Shown: positions 51,761 through 60,037 of the stretch, one piece after another
Layout: every line of letters starts with the position of its first letter
Position numbering within the stretch: the stretch's first letter is position 1
Assembly: GCA_000513555.1 (NCBI GenBank)
Contig: ALYD01000001.1
Location: forward strand, 1 to 64,000
Reading direction: 5' to 3'
DNA length: 64,000 bases
DNA from: Lachnospiraceae bacterium JC7
Lineage (GTDB): Bacteria; Bacillota; Clostridia; Lachnospirales; Lachnospiraceae
The notes under the pieces: model-generated
What the model was told of the DNA's origin: nothing
The model's input: the letters and a program-made list of their open reading frames with translations, nothing else
Databases searched by the model: none
Program-made: the position numbers and the translations under genes

Positions 51761-53191
51761 ATGGCAGTAAAGAAGCAAGATACATCTAACATAGTAAAAC
51801 CAAATATTCTGCCTAGATTCAATGTAGGGATGATAATCTTCATGATTATCTTTCTCTACATTGTTTTTAGTGTGTATTCATATATTACGAGAGATCAGGT
51901 AAGATATTACGAAGTGTCTGACGGAAGTATCGTGAGACAGGAACAGTACACCGGCATCGCCCTTCGCCAGGAAGAGACTGTTGACGCAGCATCTTCGGGA
52001 TATATTCATTATTATATCCAGGATGGAAAAAGAGTGGCGGTAGGCACCGATGTATATATGGTGGACGAAACCGGAGCCCTGGAGGCTTACCTGAAGGATC
52101 ATCCTGAACTTAACAAGGAGATGTCCAGCGAACAGATAGCGGATATAAGATACAGACTGTCCCAGTTCTCCCAGACTTTTAAGAACAGTGCCTTTTCATA
52201 TCTTTATGACACAAAGTTCTCGCTGGATGCTACGGCTCTTGAGTATTCATCCATTTCCGACGCACAGGATCTCAATGCTGTTCTCAACCGGCTCGGAATA
52301 AATTATTCCCAGATCTCCGCAAAGACTGCCGGGGTCGTGTCCTATTCCATAGACGGATTTGAGAATCTTACTCCGGAGACCGTTACAACGGATATTTTCT
52401 CCATGAACGGATACAAGATGAACATCACGAAGCCCGGTAACCTTATAGAAGGCGGGGCACCGGTATATAAGGTGATCACCAGCTCCGAATGGAACATAGT
52501 TTTTCCTGTTGATGATGAAACCAAAGAGAAGTACCAGGATATCCATAAGGTACAGGTACACTTCATCGAAAAGGATATCACTACCAATGCTTCTCTCGAT
52601 ATTTATACCGCATCGGACGGTAATAACTACGGAAAGCTGTCTCTGAATGAGCTGGTTGAGCAGTTCTGTGACGAGAGATTCATACAGTTCGATATGGTTA
52701 TCAACAACAAGAGAGGTCTGAAGATCCCGCTTACGGCAGTTACCGAAAAGGATTTCTTTATCATTCCGAGGGACTTCATGGTGACTGCGGAGGATGGAAC
52801 CACAGGTTTCAACCGTCAGGCTGTTTCTGCGGAGGGAGCTACGGTCACGGAATTTGTACCCAGTGAGATATACCGTATAGACGAGCAGTATTGCTATGTC
52901 ACCGTTCCTGAGGATGGCAGCGAGAGCGGAGTTAAGCTTAACGACTTCGTTATCAGGCCCGAGACGGGAGGTTCCGAGACTTCCAATACCTATCATGTGG
53001 GGCCGGTGAAATCCCTGCAGGGTGTCTACAACATAAACAGAGGCTACTGCATGTTCAGACAGATCGTTCCCATAGAGCAGAATAACGAATATGTAATAGT
53101 GGAAAAGAACACGGATTACGGTATTTCCGTGTATGATCACATAGTCATGAACGCCTCACTGGTGACAGACGGACAGCTTGTGTACCAGTAA
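51761..53191 (+). CDS. HlyD-like membrane fusion family protein
   Basis: 476 residues with a cytoplasmic N-terminal 20, one membrane span (about 22-44, VGMIIFMIIFLYIVFSVYSY), then an extracellular part with a first beta segment YYEVSDGSIVRQEQYTG and ASSGYIHYYIQDGKRVAVG, the biotinyl-lipoyl-like hairpin of HlyD-type adaptors. A helical hairpin (about 110-165) and further beta segments (PGNLIEGGAPVYKV, NRGYCMFRQIVPIEQ) follow. No ABC exporter or outer-membrane partner is nearby, so an export role is not shown. In Firmicutes this family commonly precedes sepF, and a role in division or envelope assembly is a reasonable inference. Confidence 0.82.
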   Translation: MAVKKQDTSNIVKPNILPRFNVGMIIFMIIFLYIVFSVYSYITRDQVRYYEVSDGSIVRQEQYTGIALRQEETVDAASSGYIHYYIQDGKRVAVGTDVYMVDETGALEAYLKDHPELNKEMSSEQIADIRYRLSQFSQTFKNSAFSYLYDTKFSLDATALEYSSISDAQDLNAVLNRLGINYSQISAKTAGVVSYSIDGFENLTPETVTTDIFSMNGYKMNITKPGNLIEGGAPVYKVITSSEWNIVFPVDDETKEKYQDIHKVQVHFIEKDITTNASLDIYTASDGNNYGKLSLNELVEQFCDERFIQFDMVINNKRGLKIPLTAVTEKDFFIIPRDFMVTAEDGTTGFNRQAVSAEGATVTEFVPSEIYRIDEQYCYVTVPEDGSESGVKLNDFVIRPETGGSETSNTYHVGPVKSLQGVYNINRGYCMFRQIVPIEQNNEYVIVEKNTDYGISVYDHIVMNASLVTDGQLVYQ

Positions 53192-53263
53192 TGCGAAAAA
53201 CTTACGATTTTATTACATTGCGAACTTTAGTATTGTCTAATGTATTACGTATCCCGCATTTTA

Positions 53264-53291
53264 TTGACAAGGATAGAAAATTGTATAAAAT
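53264..53291 (+). promoter_or_regulatory. Promoter of sepF
   Basis: Perfect TTGACA (53264-53269) and TAAAAT (53286-53291) with a 16-bp spacer, preceded by TGTA. Confidence 0.75.
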
Positions 53292-53342
53292 AGACGGTAA
53301 TTAGACGAGCTATGCCTATCGTGAATGACGGGAGAAAGTAAA

Positions 53343-53855
53343 ATGAGTTTTATTGGCAATATAATGAAAAACATGAGAGTAAGTCAGGATGACGATTACG
53401 ATTATGATGATGACTATGAGTTCGACGGCGACGATGATGATTATGAGCCTCAGAGAGGCGGATTCTTCAAGAAGTCAGTCGATGATGATATAGAAGAAGA
53501 GAGACATGCCAGACCGATGCTGTTCACCAAGAAGCAGCCACAGCCTCAGCAGAGAAGAAGCATGGAAGTGACTATGATCAAGCCTACATCCATGGATGAT
53601 TCCAGAGACATTTGTGACTATCTGCTTGATGGAAAGACAGTTGTACTCAACATGGAAGGTCTTCATATGGAGATAGCACAGAGGATCATCGATTTCACTT
53701 CCGGTGCTGCATATTCTATGGAGGGTAATCTTCAGAAGATCTCAAATTACATTTTTATCGTTACACCTTCTATGGTAGAGCTGTCAGGAGATTTCCAGAA
53801 CATCCTCGCAGGAAATTCCGATGTAAACATTAACGGACTCAATCTGAGAGTCTGA
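53343..53855 (+). CDS. sepF: Cell division protein SepF
   Basis: Membrane-associated protein that links FtsZ to the membrane and shapes the division septum. The 170 residues start with an amphipathic membrane-binding helix (MSFIGNIMKNMRV), then an unusually acidic disordered linker (DDDYDYDDDYEFDGDDDDYE) and the SepF core with VTMIKPTSMDDSRDICDYLL, GKTVVLNMEGL and IDFTSGAAYSMEGNLQKIS. A frame opening at 53325 exists, but GGGAGA fits ATG 53343, which starts the helix. The yggS gene that often precedes sepF is not here; a promoter and terminator make sepF a unit of its own. Confidence 0.95.
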   Translation: MSFIGNIMKNMRVSQDDDYDYDDDYEFDGDDDDYEPQRGGFFKKSVDDDIEEERHARPMLFTKKQPQPQQRRSMEVTMIKPTSMDDSRDICDYLLDGKTVVLNMEGLHMEIAQRIIDFTSGAAYSMEGNLQKISNYIFIVTPSMVELSGDFQNILAGNSDVNINGLNLRV

Positions 53856-53870
53856 TAGCAAGTGATGAAG

Positions 53871-53903
53871 AGGCTGCCGCATTGATGCGGCAGTCTTTTT
53901 TTC
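53871..53903 (+). terminator. Intrinsic terminator after sepF
   Basis: AGGCTGCCGC and GCGGCAGTCT pair (one G-T) around ATTGAT, followed by seven Ts. Confidence 0.93.
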
Positions 53904-54026
53904 GCGGTAAGTCCGTCACGCGGGATCGGGCAGTGGGCTTTACTCTACTCGATTCTGCTATGTACTTCCACAGTAATATGCTATCATGATACGAGGGTTA
54001 AAAATAATGTTTAGCGGGAGGGTGTT

Positions 54027-55106
54027 ATGGCTGGAATTTTGGATGTATATTACGAAAATGAATTTTCATATCATATTTATCTTGAGAAATCCTTCGATAA
54101 TCTGAAGGATGCTGTTTCAGAGCTGGATGTATCGGACAGACGGGCGCTGATAGTTACGGATACCAATGTGGCACCGTTGTACCTCGATGCGGTCAAGACG
54201 GCACTGGAAGGTTGCTTCAGATCTGTATGTGAAATAGTGCTTACTCCCGGTGAGAAGTATAAGAATACAGATTCTATAGCGGATATTTATGAGAAGGCTA
54301 TACAGGAGAACTTCGACAGAAACGATTATATGGTAGCTCTCGGCGGCGGTGTGATCGGTGATATGACAGGTTTTGCTGCGGCTACTTATATGAGAGGCAT
54401 CAGGTTCATCCAGATTCCCACAACACTGCTTTCGCAGGTGGACAGCTCTATAGGCGGAAAGACCGGCGTTGATTTCAGAGCCTACAAGAACATGGTTGGA
54501 GCTTTCCATATGCCATCTCTTGTTTACAGTAATGTGAGCACACTGAAGTCCCTGGACGAAGTACAGTATGCATCCGGAATGGGTGAGGTGATCAAACATT
54601 CTCTTATTAAGAATAAAGAGTATTTTACCTACCTTTCAGAACATGTTTCGGAACTTAAGGATAGGGATCTCGAGGTGCTTCTCAAAACAGTTTATGAGAG
54701 CAATCTTATAAAGAAGGCTGTTGTTGAGGAAGACCCGAAGGAAAAGGGAGAGAGACAGCTTCTTAATTTCGGGCATACTCTCGGGCATGCCATCGAGAAA
54801 TGTTCGGAATTCGGCTACAGTCACGGTCAGTGCGTTGCCTTCGGATGCCTTGCGGCCATGTTCATATCAAAGACTGTTTCCCGGGACGAGGAAGCTTCTG
54901 TCAGAGCGCTTATGAAGGCTGTGGGACTGGAGACAGTTCTTAAGAAGATGGATCATCAGGAGATCCTCGGCGCCACAAGAAAGGACAAGAAGATGGATAA
55001 GGGAAGAGTCAGATTTATCCTTCTTCACTGTTTAGGGGACGCATATATCGACCATAATGTGTCGGATGAAATGATGCTTGAGGCTCTTAAGTACATTTCA
55101 AAATAA
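54027..55106 (+). CDS. aroB: 3-dehydroquinate synthase
   Basis: Converts DAHP to 3-dehydroquinate, the second shikimate step, with NAD and a metal. The 359 residues contain the NAD-binding ALGGGVIGDMTGFAAATYMRG, IPTTLLSQVDSSIGGKTGVD, GMGEVIKHSLI, FGHTLGHAIEK and YSHGQCVAFG, with the metal ligands Glu and two His in the last three motifs. GGGAGGG precedes ATG 54027. It is followed after 28 bases by lspA; no other shikimate gene is present in the window. Confidence 0.97.
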   Translation: MAGILDVYYENEFSYHIYLEKSFDNLKDAVSELDVSDRRALIVTDTNVAPLYLDAVKTALEGCFRSVCEIVLTPGEKYKNTDSIADIYEKAIQENFDRNDYMVALGGGVIGDMTGFAAATYMRGIRFIQIPTTLLSQVDSSIGGKTGVDFRAYKNMVGAFHMPSLVYSNVSTLKSLDEVQYASGMGEVIKHSLIKNKEYFTYLSEHVSELKDRDLEVLLKTVYESNLIKKAVVEEDPKEKGERQLLNFGHTLGHAIEKCSEFGYSHGQCVAFGCLAAMFISKTVSRDEEASVRALMKAVGLETVLKKMDHQEILGATRKDKKMDKGRVRFILLHCLGDAYIDHNVSDEMMLEALKYISK

Positions 55107-55134
55107 ATTTTAGTTTTTCGGAGAAATATAGTAT

Positions 55135-55686
55135 ATGAAATCAACTACAAAACGAATGCTGCTGTTTCTTTTGATGGCAGCTTTACTGATAGTGCCGGAC
55201 CAGTTCACAAAACAGCTTGCAGTGGAACACTTAAAGGGAGCTGACAGCATTCCCATCATAAAGAATGTGCTCTACCTTCTTTATGTGGAGAATAAGGGAG
55301 CGGCTTTTGGAGTTTTTCAGGGAGCACAGTACATGTTCTATGTTATAACGGTTGTTGTACTTGCCGGAATACTCTATGTGGTTTATAAAACACCTGTAAA
55401 GAACAGATATTATTATCCGGTGCTTTTCGTGGCAGAGCTTGTTTTTGCGGGAGCCATCGGAAACTTCATTGACAGAGTGAAGGAGAAGTATGTAGTTGAC
55501 TTTATTTATTTCAGTCCTATAGATTTCCCGGTCTTCAATGTTGCGGATATCTATGTTACCTGCGGATGCATAATCATGGTGCTTTTGTTCCTGTTCTATT
55601 ATAAGGACGAGGATTTTGCGTACCTGAATCTCGGCAGATCAAGGAAAAAGGCAGAGAAGCAGGAATTACCAATGGAGGAGAAATGA
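55135..55686 (+). CDS. lspA: Lipoprotein signal peptidase (signal peptidase II)
   Basis: Aspartic membrane protease that cuts signal peptides of prolipoproteins, for example LivJ and the carboxypeptidase in this window. The 183 residues have four spans and the family boxes DQFTKQLAVEHL, NKGAAFGVFQ, GAIGNFIDRV and FNVADIYV; the catalytic Asp pair lies in the last two. The charged C-terminal tail (about 160-183) is longer than usual. The stop overlaps the next start by four bases (ATGA). Confidence 0.97.
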   Translation: MKSTTKRMLLFLLMAALLIVPDQFTKQLAVEHLKGADSIPIIKNVLYLLYVENKGAAFGVFQGAQYMFYVITVVVLAGILYVVYKTPVKNRYYYPVLFVAELVFAGAIGNFIDRVKEKYVVDFIYFSPIDFPVFNVADIYVTCGCIIMVLLFLFYYKDEDFAYLNLGRSRKKAEKQELPMEEK

Positions 55687-56600
55687 TAGAACTTAAGGTC
55701 CCGGAATCAGCAAGCAATTTAAGAGCAGACCAGTTTCTGGCCTCTCTTCCAGAACCTGAGATATCACGAAGCTATGCGGCCAGGCTCATCAAAGAGGAAC
55801 GCATACAGATAAACGGAAAAAAGTGTAAAGCCAGTGCGAAGCTGCAGGCGGGAGACATTGTACTTATAGATATGCCTGAGCCTGTGAGCCTCGACGTTGT
55901 GGCTGAAGATATTCCTTTGGATATAGTCTATGAGGACAGCGATTTCCTCATTATAAATAAGCCTAAGGGTATGGTGGTGCATCCGGCGGCGGGGCACTAT
56001 CAGGGTACCCTTGTCAATGCTGTAATGAATCACTGCGGCACGGAGCTCAGCACTATAAACGGCGTTATGCGCCCGGGGATCGTGCACCGTATAGACAAAA
56101 ACACCACAGGGCTCCTTGTGGTATGTAAGAATGACAAGTCCCACAAGTCTCTGGCGGAGCAGCTGAAGGTCCACTCCATTACGAGAAAGTATGTGGCCAT
56201 ACTTTGCGGAAACATCAAACAGGATACGGGAGTTGTAGACGCGCCTCTCGGACGTTCGAAGAAGGACCGTAAGAAGCAGGCTATCGACGAGATAAACGGC
56301 CGTGATGCGGTTACACATTACAGAGTTCTCGAGAGATTCGGGGATTACACTCTGGTGGAATGTGTATTGGAGACAGGACGTACCCATCAGATCCGCGTAC
56401 ATATGTCCTCCATCGGTCATCCGGTCCTCGGGGATGATGTTTACGGGCCGAAGAAGTGTCCCTTTACTCTTGAAGGTCAATGTCTTCATGCGAAGACTCT
56501 GGGATTTATACATCCTACCGGCGGAGAGTATGTGGAATTTGATTCGGACTATCCTGAATATTTCAAGAAGCTTCTCGAAAAACTCAGAAATAAGAAATAG
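55683..56600 (+). CDS. rluD: RluA-family ribosomal pseudouridine synthase
   Basis: Makes pseudouridine in large-subunit rRNA. The 305 residues start with an S4 RNA-binding domain (SRSYAARLIKEERIQING) and contain the catalytic box GIVHRIDKNTTGLLVVCKN, whose Asp is the nucleophile, then RKYVAILCGNI and GRTHQIRVHMSSIGHPVLGD. The lspA-rluD overlap is a common clostridial pairing. RluD versus another RluA-type enzyme is assigned from context and length, so the exact target site is uncertain. Confidence 0.93.
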   Translation: MIELKVPESASNLRADQFLASLPEPEISRSYAARLIKEERIQINGKKCKASAKLQAGDIVLIDMPEPVSLDVVAEDIPLDIVYEDSDFLIINKPKGMVVHPAAGHYQGTLVNAVMNHCGTELSTINGVMRPGIVHRIDKNTTGLLVVCKNDKSHKSLAEQLKVHSITRKYVAILCGNIKQDTGVVDAPLGRSKKDRKKQAIDEINGRDAVTHYRVLERFGDYTLVECVLETGRTHQIRVHMSSIGHPVLGDDVYGPKKCPFTLEGQCLHAKTLGFIHPTGGEYVEFDSDYPEYFKKLLEKLRNKK

Positions 56601-56612
56601 AAAACATACAGG

Positions 56613-56643
56613 AAGGGTGTCGCTTAGGCGGCATCCTTTTTTT
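56613..56643 (+). terminator. Intrinsic terminator after rluD
   Basis: AAGGGTGTCGC (56613-56623) pairs with GCGGCATCCTT (56628-56638, with G-T pairs) around TTAG, followed by Ts. Confidence 0.9.
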
Positions 56644-56697
56644 GTGTACCGGAAAGCCCGAAAAATTGAAATGTTCGCAAAAATTAAAGTTTTCATT

Positions 56698-56710
56698 GCA
56701 TACAGTATGC
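56698..56710 (+). promoter_or_regulatory. Palindrome in the promoter region of the NlpC/P60 gene
   Basis: GCATAC-A-GTATGC is a perfect 13-bp palindrome, 14 bases before ATG 56724. It overlaps the likely -10 region (TATGCT or TAAACT). It may be an operator; no partner site was seen elsewhere. Confidence 0.4.
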
Positions 56711-56723
56711 TAAACTATAAGGT

Positions 56724-59057
56724 ATGATGAAGATATTAGACCGTTTCGTGAAAAAACAATTCAGTGAAAAACAAGTATATATGGCCTTGGTCTTCGCTAT
56801 AGGTGCAGGTCTTATGGCGGCTGTTCTCAGCGGAACGCCGGAGGATGTCCCCGAGAATGTTGCTACCGGATCTATAACCACACCTTCTGAAACAGCTGTG
56901 ATAGAAAGCAGTGAGCAGGAGGAAAAGGTCACGACTGAAGAGACTACAGAGGCGGAGAAGGAGTATGTTCCTTCCATAGATAAGCTGAACCTTGCCTATT
57001 ACTATCCGGAGGGGGCGGATACAGAGGATCAGCTCAACAGTTATGCCGGTGAAGTTTACAAGGAACTCATGAAAAAGGACAATGAATATCTCGCAAGGAT
57101 ATTTGATACTTCAGGCATGTCTCCCAGAAGCATGGCTTCAAAGCTCGGAGTGAGTATTTCAAGAGTCATGGGTAAGTACAATCCTTCCGACGGGACGCAG
57201 GATCCGAATGATCCGTCTACCTGGTTCATTCCTAATTTCCGGAATGTTAATGTTGCCTTCTACAATGCCGACGGAAAGAGAATAAACGAGTGCTCCAATG
57301 TAAAGGACATCATGGCCATGGCATCTGTCTACTGTTATTCCCACGGCTCACTTGATGCGGATAAATTTAAAAAGTATTGTGAGGCACTTTACGGAAAATC
57401 CAGAAACTATTCTGTAAGCATAGGAAATGTCTACTATGATGACGGCTGTATCAATCGTTCTGCCAAGGAAGAGGCTGAAGGTGCCAAAAAGACAGAGAGT
57501 ACCCTTGAGCTTCTGAAAAAGAGGCTCTCTTCGGAGGGAGAAACGACTATGCTGTATTCAGATGAGGCTGTTCCTATGGACATCGGTGTATCGGAGGATG
57601 GAGATAATGCTCTGCCTGAGACATTTGCACAGAACAGCAGCGTAATGGCGAAAGATGGAGTCGTTATGATGGATTCCGCTGCTGATTCTGCCATGAATAC
57701 TGAAGGAGCTACGGTTGATTTTTCGATGAATTCAGCGGGGGCTATGGCTGATCCCATGGCGAATGCTGCAGGAGCTACGGATAATTCCGCAGCGTATTCT
57801 TCAGAGAATGCAGAGTCTGAAAGTGAATTCGGCCCCGGCTATCACAATCAGGATGTGGCGCCGGCAACAGAGCTTCATCCTTCAGTGGGTCCCACAGTCC
57901 CTGATACTGCTGCCGCAGATATTCATGATATTTATTTCGAAGGCCTGCAGCTTGAGACAGGAGGTCCTGAGGTAGCAGCAGGCTCCGGAGATCTGGAAAA
58001 TACAGAAACCGCCGCAGATATTTATTATCAGAGTGGCGTGGCCCAAAATCAGGGCAGCGTGGCCGGAAATCAGAACGGAATGGCCCAAAATCAGGGTAAC
58101 GTCGCCGGAAATCAGAACGCCGAGATCCAAGATCAGGGCGGCGCAGCTGAAAAGAAGGCAGAGGGCTCCGGTAAGAAGCGGGGGGCTTCAGCTGTACTTA
58201 ATACCATATTGGGTTCATATTCCATGGAAGATCTTCAGAGGATGGACGATACCACCCTGACAGGAATCATCGATGAAGCCTATGAGGATATCGACAATAA
58301 GAGGAATACAAACACGGAAACCAATGTAAAGAGCAAGAATTACTGTCCGGGACACGTGGATCTCTATGTGAAGGTCACGATTTCAGGATTTGATGATGAA
58401 AACGGCCTCAGGAAAATAAAGATCTCTTCGGATATCTTTGAGGACGATGAGGAATGGACGGGCTGGACCGAAGAAAATATTGCTGCGGTGCAGGCACTTA
58501 CTTCACTTGACTGGTACAAGAGCTACGGATTTTCCATTTCCACCATAGATCCGAAGAATCCTCTGACTGAAGAAGAGATATCAAGGTATCTGGACAGTCT
58601 GCCCAAAGACATCTCCGCAAAGAGAAAAAGAGTGATAAAGTTTGCTCTTGAGTCTGTGGGTAAGGTTCCTTATTATTATGGAGGAAAGGCAGGCGCCAAA
58701 GGATATGAGAAGAACTATTTCGGAAGTATCGTAAATCCTGATCACAGAGGAAGGATCCTGAGGGGGCTTGACTGTTCCGGCTGGATACAGTGGGTATACT
58801 GGTCCGCCATAGGGGACAGGCTGAACGGTTCCGCCAGCACCTCATCACTTGTGGGTGAGGGTGAGAAGATAAAACGTGCAGACCTTCAGCCCGGAGACAT
58901 TATCATAAGAGAAGGTGCAGACTCTCATGTGGTCATGTTCCTTTCCTGGGGCTCCAACGGAAAAATGGTCGCTATACATGAGAATGGTTCCGCTAACAAT
59001 GTCTCCGTAAATGAGGTAATGGCAAGCTATCCATATTATAGAAAGTTAATAAATTAA
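56724..59057 (+). CDS. Large envelope protein with C-terminal NlpC/P60 peptidase domain
   Basis: Probable peptidoglycan hydrolase, 777 residues. In order: an N-terminal membrane span (about 20-37, ALVFAIGAGLMAAVLSG), a Glu/Thr-rich linker, a folded segment (about 80-230, with SKLGVSISRVMGKYNPSDG and WFIPNFRNVNVAFYNADGKR), a long Ala/Asn/Ser-rich disordered region with two 14-residue repeats (AQNQGSVAGNQN type), a second folded segment with SKNYCPGHVDLYVKVTISG, and an NlpC/P60 domain (about 640-777). That domain has the catalytic Cys684 in RGLDCSGWIQWVY and likely His in DSHVVMFLSW and AIHENGSANN. ATG 56724 and 56727 both lie very close to TAAGG, so the start is uncertain. The gene follows a terminator and stands alone. 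Confidence 0.88.
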   Translation: MMKILDRFVKKQFSEKQVYMALVFAIGAGLMAAVLSGTPEDVPENVATGSITTPSETAVIESSEQEEKVTTEETTEAEKEYVPSIDKLNLAYYYPEGADTEDQLNSYAGEVYKELMKKDNEYLARIFDTSGMSPRSMASKLGVSISRVMGKYNPSDGTQDPNDPSTWFIPNFRNVNVAFYNADGKRINECSNVKDIMAMASVYCYSHGSLDADKFKKYCEALYGKSRNYSVSIGNVYYDDGCINRSAKEEAEGAKKTESTLELLKKRLSSEGETTMLYSDEAVPMDIGVSEDGDNALPETFAQNSSVMAKDGVVMMDSAADSAMNTEGATVDFSMNSAGAMADPMANAAGATDNSAAYSSENAESESEFGPGYHNQDVAPATELHPSVGPTVPDTAAADIHDIYFEGLQLETGGPEVAAGSGDLENTETAADIYYQSGVAQNQGSVAGNQNGMAQNQGNVAGNQNAEIQDQGGAAEKKAEGSGKKRGASAVLNTILGSYSMEDLQRMDDTTLTGIIDEAYEDIDNKRNTNTETNVKSKNYCPGHVDLYVKVTISGFDDENGLRKIKISSDIFEDDEEWTGWTEENIAAVQALTSLDWYKSYGFSISTIDPKNPLTEEEISRYLDSLPKDISAKRKRVIKFALESVGKVPYYYGGKAGAKGYEKNYFGSIVNPDHRGRILRGLDCSGWIQWVYWSAIGDRLNGSASTSSLVGEGEKIKRADLQPGDIIIREGADSHVVMFLSWGSNGKMVAIHENGSANNVSVNEVMASYPYYRKLIN
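58038..58121 (+). repeat. Two imperfect 42-bp in-frame tandem repeats
   Basis: Units 58038-58079 and 58080-58121 encode VAQNQGSVAGNQNG and MAQNQGNVAGNQNA within the disordered region of the NlpC/P60 protein. Copy-number change would keep the frame. Confidence 0.85.
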
Positions 59058-59071
59058 TTTTGCGAAACCCA

Positions 59072-59100
59072 TTGACTTTTTGAATGATAGCAATTAAAGT
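59072..59100 (+). promoter_or_regulatory. Promoter of rplU-rpmA
   Basis: TTGACT (59072-59077) and TAAAGT (59095-59100) with a 17-bp spacer. Confidence 0.75.
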
Positions 59101-59106
59101 ACTTGA

Positions 59107-59186
59107 GTATGCCGCGTGACGAGGTTAAAGTGTGATTTTTTCACCACCGAAGCCAGCGAGTAATGATAAAAAGGAGGACCCTCGTA
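59107..59186 (+). ncRNA. Probable ribosomal protein L21 leader
   Basis: The 80-nt leader reads GCCGCGTGACGAGG, a spacer with a small hairpin, and CACCGAAGCCAGCGAG before the ribosome site AAGGAGG (59171-59177). This arrangement resembles the L21 leader of Firmicutes, an autoregulatory mRNA structure; recognised from memory, not by a model search. Confidence 0.6.
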
Positions 59187-59492
59187 ATGTATGCAGTAAT
59201 CCTTACAGGTGGAAAGCAGTACAAGGTAAGCGAAGGCGATATCATTAGAGTTGAGAAACTTGATGTAAAGGAAGGCGACAAGGTTACTTTCGATCAGGTG
59301 CTTGTTCTTAATGATGGCGCTATGAAGATCGGTACACCGGTCGTTGATGGTGCTAAGGTATCAGCCACTGTTACTAAGAATGGCAAGGCTAAGAAAGTCA
59401 TCGTTTACAAGTACAAGAGAAAGTCTGGTTACCACAAGAAGAACGGTCACAGACAGCTCTTTACAGAAGTAAAGATCGATTCTATCGGCTAA
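59187..59492 (+). CDS. rplU: 50S ribosomal protein L21
   Basis: Component of the large ribosomal subunit that contacts 23S rRNA. The 101 residues match L21 throughout: MYAVILTGGKQYKVSEGDII at the start, FDQVLVLNDG in the middle and KYKRKSGYHKKNGHRQ near the end. A frame from ATG 59163 would add eight residues, but AAGGAGG lies between the two and fits ATG 59187, which gives the family start. It is followed directly by rpmA, 30 bases on; the prp protease gene that commonly separates them is absent. Confidence 0.98.
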   Translation: MYAVILTGGKQYKVSEGDIIRVEKLDVKEGDKVTFDQVLVLNDGAMKIGTPVVDGAKVSATVTKNGKAKKVIVYKYKRKSGYHKKNGHRQLFTEVKIDSIG

Positions 59493-59522
59493 TTTTTTCA
59501 AAGTATTTAATGGAGGATAATC

Positions 59523-59786
59523 ATGGCTCATCATAAGGGAATGGGATCTACCAAGAATGGTAGAGATTCGGAGTCCAAGAGACTTGGACAGAAGAGAGCA
59601 GATGGTCAGTTCGTAAAGGCTGGTAATGTACTTTACAAGCAGAACGGAACAAGAATTCACCCAGGTCTTAATGTAGGTCTTGGCAATGATTTCACACTTT
59701 TTGCAAAGGTTGACGGTATCGTTAAGTACAGCCACCTTGGAAGAGACAGAAAGCAGGTATCCGTACTGCCTAGAGACGCTGAGTAA
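59523..59786 (+). CDS. rpmA: 50S ribosomal protein L27, without the cleavable Firmicute extension
   Basis: Large-subunit protein whose N-terminus reaches the peptidyl transferase centre. The 87 residues start [18 protein letters not shown], the mature form directly, and contain [16 protein letters not shown] and [13 protein letters not shown]. Many Firmicutes make L27 with a short N-terminal extension ending in FFA, removed by the protease Prp, whose gene usually lies between rplU and rpmA. Here both the extension and that gene are missing; GGAGG with six bases spacing fixes ATG 59523. Confidence 0.98.
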   Translation: MAHHKGMGSTKNGRDSESKRLGQKRADGQFVKAGNVLYKQNGTRIHPGLNVGLGNDFTLFAKVDGIVKYSHLGRDRKQVSVLPRDAE

Positions 59787-59811
59787 TTTTACTCACTGAA
59801 TCTGTAGATTA

Positions 59812-59846
59812 TGCCCTGTGCCGATTTATCGGCACAGGGTTTTATG
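59812..59846 (+). terminator. Intrinsic terminator after rpmA
   Basis: CCCTGTGCCGAT (59814-59825) is perfectly complementary to ATCGGCACAGGG (59828-59839), followed by TTTTAT. Confidence 0.92.
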
Positions 59847-59922
59847 TTGTCGTAATCAGAGAAAATACCCGGTCTTTTGATATGTATAAGGGTGTTTCCC
59901 TGATATTTTAGTTTTATTTTAT

Positions 59923-59951
59923 TTGTCAGTATGCAGAGGCAGATGTATTCT
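59923..59951 (+). promoter_or_regulatory. Promoter of obgE and following genes
   Basis: TTGTCA (59923-59928) and TATTCT (59946-59951) with a 17-bp spacer, leaving a leader of about 80 nt. Confidence 0.6.
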
Positions 59952-60037
59952 GTATCTGATTTAATTGGCTCTCTGAGGGTTAGCGACGATTTCTCATATC
60001 GGCGCAGGGATACCCTTGGGAAAGGAGAAATAGTTCT

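Noticed and set aside
52247-53140. 297-codon open frame on the minus strand
   Set aside because: Shadow of the HlyD-like gene, with no domain or ribosome site.
55764-56696. 310-codon open frame on the minus strand
   Set aside because: Shadow of rluD, whose catalytic box and S4 domain are unmistakable; no ribosome site or family match for the minus frame.
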